Positions 5,001 to 5,957 of a DNA stretch of 5,957 bases are shown here, one piece after another (position 1 is the first letter of the stretch; each line of letters starts with the position of its first letter). The position numbers and the translations under genes were made by a program. The notes beneath the pieces are model-generated. The model made no database searches, was not told the origin of the DNA, and worked only from the letters and a program-made list of their open reading frames with translations. The DNA is taken from NCBI GenBank assembly GCA_008501785.1, contig QQUD01000508.1, positions 1 through 5,957 of the forward strand. The letters run 5' to 3'. This DNA comes from Chloroflexota bacterium. GTDB taxonomy: Bacteria; Chloroflexota; Anaerolineae; Promineifilales; Promineifilaceae.

Positions 5001-5957
5001 ATCGGACGTACAATTAAGACACCGTACAAACCCATTGCCGTTTGGTGTTGGGTATTTGGCAATAACCCAGCCTCGTACAGATAGGTTCCGGGTCGGCTGG
5101 CTGTAAAGGAATACAGTTTAGAGCCTCCGGTTGCCACACCTGTCAGGTCAGGAACCATTTCTTGACCATGGAAGAAAAGGGCTGAGTCTTCGCCAATCTC
5201 GTTGTGCAGCGTTATGGCCACCGTATCACCCTCATTGACGACCAAGGTTGGACCACCCGGCTGGGTGACAGGTGCGTTGGTGCTGTTATAGCCCCAAACG
5301 GGTACTGAAACGGGTAATGGTTGATTTGGCTCTGGCAAATCTGTGCTGCCGCTGACCGCATAAAGGTCAAACGTCTGCAAGGTTGGCCCTTCGTGGATTG
5401 CAATTCTGCTAAATACACTTTCTCCATTCGCGCCTGTCACATCATGATCATTTGTAAATGTCAAGCTCAGGAAATTTCCTGTGTAAAATGTGCCAACCGG
5501 AATCGAGTAATGGACTGTGCCAGAACCGGTCACATAGTTGTTGAAGGTTTGATCGCCCCACGTTTGCGTTCCAGAGAGCTGGAAAACTTGAATGGGATTG
5601 TTAATGGTGTCATCGGTGTCAAAACCAATGCCATGAATTTCCCCTTCTGCACTGCTGGAGAATTCAAACTCCAAAACTGTATTAGGTGTAATGGTGTATG
5701 GGATGCCAACTTTTTTCCAGGCATTCCCTACAACGCGCAACGTATAGCCATCATTTTCAATCGTGGTCGTGGACGCACCATCTTGCGTACCACCATATGA
5801 TTCAACGAGGTAATCAGTGCCATTGACTTTGAGCATAGGTGGAGGAGGAGGTGTCCCCTCATAAACCTGAATGTTGCTAAAGACACTTTCTCCATCTGGG
5901 ATAGTAACATCATGGTCATTGGTAAACGTCAGGCTTGTAAAGCTGCCTGTGTAAACC
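2075..5957 (-). CDS. Giant secreted multi-domain protein with degenerate multicopper-oxidase cupredoxin domains (5' end outside window)
   Basis: The frame is open from the right edge (first full codon 5956-5954) to the TAA at 2077-2075, giving 1293 visible residues. The Met at 5836 is internal, because coding similarity continues 40 codons upstream. Order, in visible numbering: residues 1-34 end a first jelly-roll-like module; PPPPP linker; 41-190 a second copy (GEIHGIGFD, LTFTNDHD, GESVFS); about 216-318 and 358-476 two cupredoxin folds with multicopper-oxidase landmarks (VVNEGDTVAITLHN, MGLYGVLIV, YWMINGKVFPYT, RFVNAGLNNH, GGMMTFI); 487-934 four Ig-like repeats; 938-1043 a NEW3/CARDB-like domain with LLDVTNTGN; 1044-1293 four Asp-rich repeats. 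The copper motifs are eroded: HWHG reads FFHG, YHSH reads YEAG, HxHGH reads HTMATLG, and HCH reads HNN. The only four Cys are in the last ~100 residues, so a type 1 copper centre is absent. Enzyme activity is therefore doubtful; a surface binding or structural role is inferred. Composition is rich in Thr, Gly, Asp, Asn and Val, as in secreted proteins. No C-terminal anchor is seen. Confidence 0.95.
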   Translation of the reverse strand, partial: VYTGSFTSLTFTNDHDVTIPDGESVFSNIQVYEGTPPPPPMLKVNGTDYLVESYGGTQDGASTTTIENDGYTLRVVGNAWKKVGIPYTITPNTVLEFEFSSSAEGEIHGIGFDTDDTINNPIQVFQLSGTQTWGDQTFNNYVTGSGTVHYSIPVGTFYTGNFLSLTFTNDHDVTGANGESVFSRIAIHEGPTLQTFDLYAVSGSTDLPEPNQPLPVSVPVWGYNSTNAPVTQPGGPTLVVNEGDTVAITLHNEIGEDSALFFHGQEMVPDLTGVATGGSKLYSFTASRPGTYLYEAGLLPNTQHQTAMGLYGVLIVRPIVGSLAYDDFGSAYDDEAILLLSEIDPILNTSVDPAAFDMRDYKPRYWMINGKVFPYTDQIPTTAGNNLLLRFVNAGLNNHTMATLGLDQMLLANDAFPFTYNRNVVSKNMGSGETMDVIVNIPTTIPDGIKIPLYDSSLILHNNNAEGFGGMMTFITTADGPPGTDTVGPTTSNVALSPNPTDGLSNVALTADVSDVLTGNSAIQTAEYYINDTAGTAVPMLPTDGTFDSPVESIQAIINTTAIGNLGPGDHTIFVRGQDIHGNWGGFNTITLRVEIAGSGPTTKGLTLVPNPSAGDVIVALSGTADDSATGNSNITGAEWFIGADPGTGNGNPMSVNIPAPIASIDYGITTAMLSGFPEGVQTLQVRSRDAFLWGDVATIDIAIDRTGPVASNVVVAPNPNNGTLPINPSQYSARLDALLTDNLNAGVQSNLYQAEFFFSDLEPPVADYGTGAGMYARDGLYDSTQEEAYAWISLVHINSLGPGNHTIWVHGRDASGNWGAFTTETLVIEQDMPTVTGTTATPNPTNGATLVGLTAVASDAAGSGIVQAEWFVDADPGAGNGTPMTVSFVGPDYDLAASIDVTGWAAGNYTLYTRARDAAGTWSLTDSVVLNVNTAAPVYGVTLAPPTAALPGSPGATVSYLLDVTNTGNGNDTFDITIAGNAWTTTFPAAVGPLTAGASAQISVDVTIPAGALASDTDTVTVTATSQGSAAATASSDLTTTAIADLLYFSTQVNSAVPGVAGTADDADIYSWDGTSFSRIFDASAAGLPGNADIDGLTVVDADTFYMSFRRNGGTNVPGLGPVDDEDIVLYDAGAWSLYFDGNEVGLGDSNGEDIDAIEVLADGSVALSAVGAFNPDPDFPQNRADEDTIYCEPNNAGPITDCTWSVIFDGSDVGLNNGGSEDVNGIASDGVDYYLSTNGNFNVAGLSGNGSDVFTCDSPTPGDATACASFTMYFDGSAEGITDAIDAFDIP
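2078..2827 (-). other. C-terminal block of four Asp-rich ~60-residue repeats
   Basis: Visible residues 1044-1293 of the giant protein contain four units with the pattern (Y/F)-x-S ... VPG-x-G ... DD-x-DI ... S-x-x-FDGS-x-VGL ... EDIDGI-x-V-x-DG. Clear copies of the FDGS/VGL element are IFDASAAGL, YFDGNEVGL, IFDGSDVGL and YFDGSAEGI. The chain begins with ADLLYFST and ends with DAFDIP, as if the repeats close a ring, suggesting a small propeller-like or stacked beta fold. The dense Asp and Asn residues could bind calcium. The last two units each carry one CX10C pair. I do not recognise a named family. Confidence 0.75.
2828..3145 (-). other. NEW3/CARDB-like beta-sandwich domain
   Basis: Visible residues 938-1043 of the giant protein read YGVTLAPPTAALPGSPGATV, then a LLDVTNTGNGNDTFDI stretch, TAGASAQISVDVTIP and DTDTVTVTATS. 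The order P-G-x-x-V-x-Y-x-L-x-V-x-N-T-G-N, then V-x-V-x-I-P and a TVTATS end, is the standard layout of NEW3/CARDB-like domains, which act as spacers or binding modules in extracellular proteins. Confidence 0.75.
3155..4498 (-). other. Four Ig-like repeats in A-B-A-B order
   Basis: Visible residues 487-934 of the giant protein form four beta-sandwich repeats of about 105-125 residues. Each opens with a PNP motif followed by xxG (SPNPTDG, VPNPSAG, APNPNNG, TPNPTNG), has a central AE(Y/W/F)(Y/F) strand, and closes with a strand of the type HTIFVRGQD-HGNWG. Repeats 1 and 3 share LGPGxHTI and GxDxxGNWG; repeats 2 and 4 share the insert ADPGxGNGxPM. Such repeats normally act as rigid stalks in surface proteins. 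Confidence 0.8.
4529..5311 (-). other. Two cupredoxin folds of multicopper-oxidase type, copper ligands mostly lost
   Basis: Visible residues 216-476. The first fold keeps the scaffold VVNEGDTVAITLHN, HG at 263-264, the S-x-F-x-x-x-x-PGTYLY strand and QHQTAMGLYGVLIVRP. The second keeps YWMINGKVFPYT, LLLRFVNAGLNNHTM, a GSGETMDVIV strand equivalent to PGE-x-YDV, and GGMMTFI. Of the usual ten His and one Cys ligands in multicopper oxidases, only single His residues at 263, 399 and 461 fall near ligand positions, and no Cys is present. Confidence 0.82.
5387..5957 (-). repeat. Tandem jelly-roll-like module, two copies with 156-residue period
   Basis: The coding segment at 5855-5956 matches that at 5387-5488 in protein (YTGxFxSLTFTNDHDVT, then GESVFSxIxxxEG) and clearly also in DNA, exactly 468 bases apart. 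The full second module (from 5836 down to about 5387) contains TLRVVGNAWKKVGIPY, EFEFSSSAEGEIHGIGFDTD and SGTVHYSIPVG. It looks like a beta-sandwich of carbohydrate-binding-module type; the FTNDHD and GESVFS segments recall the calcium-site regions of CBM36/CBM60-like modules, which is an inference. Only the end of the first copy is in the window. Confidence 0.85.

Noticed and set aside
5321..5800. 159-residue plus-strand open frame opposite the giant gene
   Set aside because: It is Cys- and Arg-rich with no domain pattern, and lies fully opposite a well-supported coding module.
5834..5836. Met at 5836 as the true start of the giant protein
   Set aside because: The frame continues upstream to the window edge and encodes a clear copy of the same module plus a proline linker; no Shine-Dalgarno precedes this ATG.

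Overview
The window looks like bacterial chromosomal DNA of roughly even base composition. It holds four protein genes, all read from the minus strand, so in transcription order they run from the right edge to the left. Architecture and style (very large secreted multi-domain protein, CSLREA-type beta-helix protein, short perfect palindromes in every intergenic gap) remind me of Chloroflexota (Anaerolineae-like) or a similar environmental lineage. That assignment is from memory and only moderately sure.

Layout from right to left. (1) Positions 5957-2075 hold a giant secreted-type protein of at least 1293 residues. Its N-terminus lies beyond the right edge. In order it has the tail of one jelly-roll-like module, a second full copy of that module, two cupredoxin folds of multicopper-oxidase type that have lost most copper ligands, four Ig-like repeats in an A-B-A-B arrangement, a NEW3/CARDB-like domain, and four Asp-rich repeats of about 60 residues. 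(2) Positions 1963-1475 and (3) 1374-895 hold two small single-pass membrane-anchored proteins that are clear paralogues of one another, from a family I cannot name. (4) Positions 737-1 hold the first 245 residues of a secreted CSLREA-domain parallel beta-helix protein that runs off the left edge.

Every gap between genes contains at least one perfect inverted repeat (831-862, 1413-1460, 1987-2019, 2041-2065). The four have unrelated sequences and none is followed by a T-run on the coding strand, so they look more like dispersed palindromic repeats or RNA hairpins than classical terminators. No stretch over 300 bases lacks a gene.

How the genes work together: all four products are predicted to act outside the cytoplasm. 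The giant protein resembles a copper oxidase that has been turned into a non-catalytic surface or matrix protein. The paired small proteins would present a conserved outer domain from the membrane next to it. A joint role at the cell surface is inference from shared orientation and location only. No RNA gene, CRISPR array, transposase or convincing promoter was seen.
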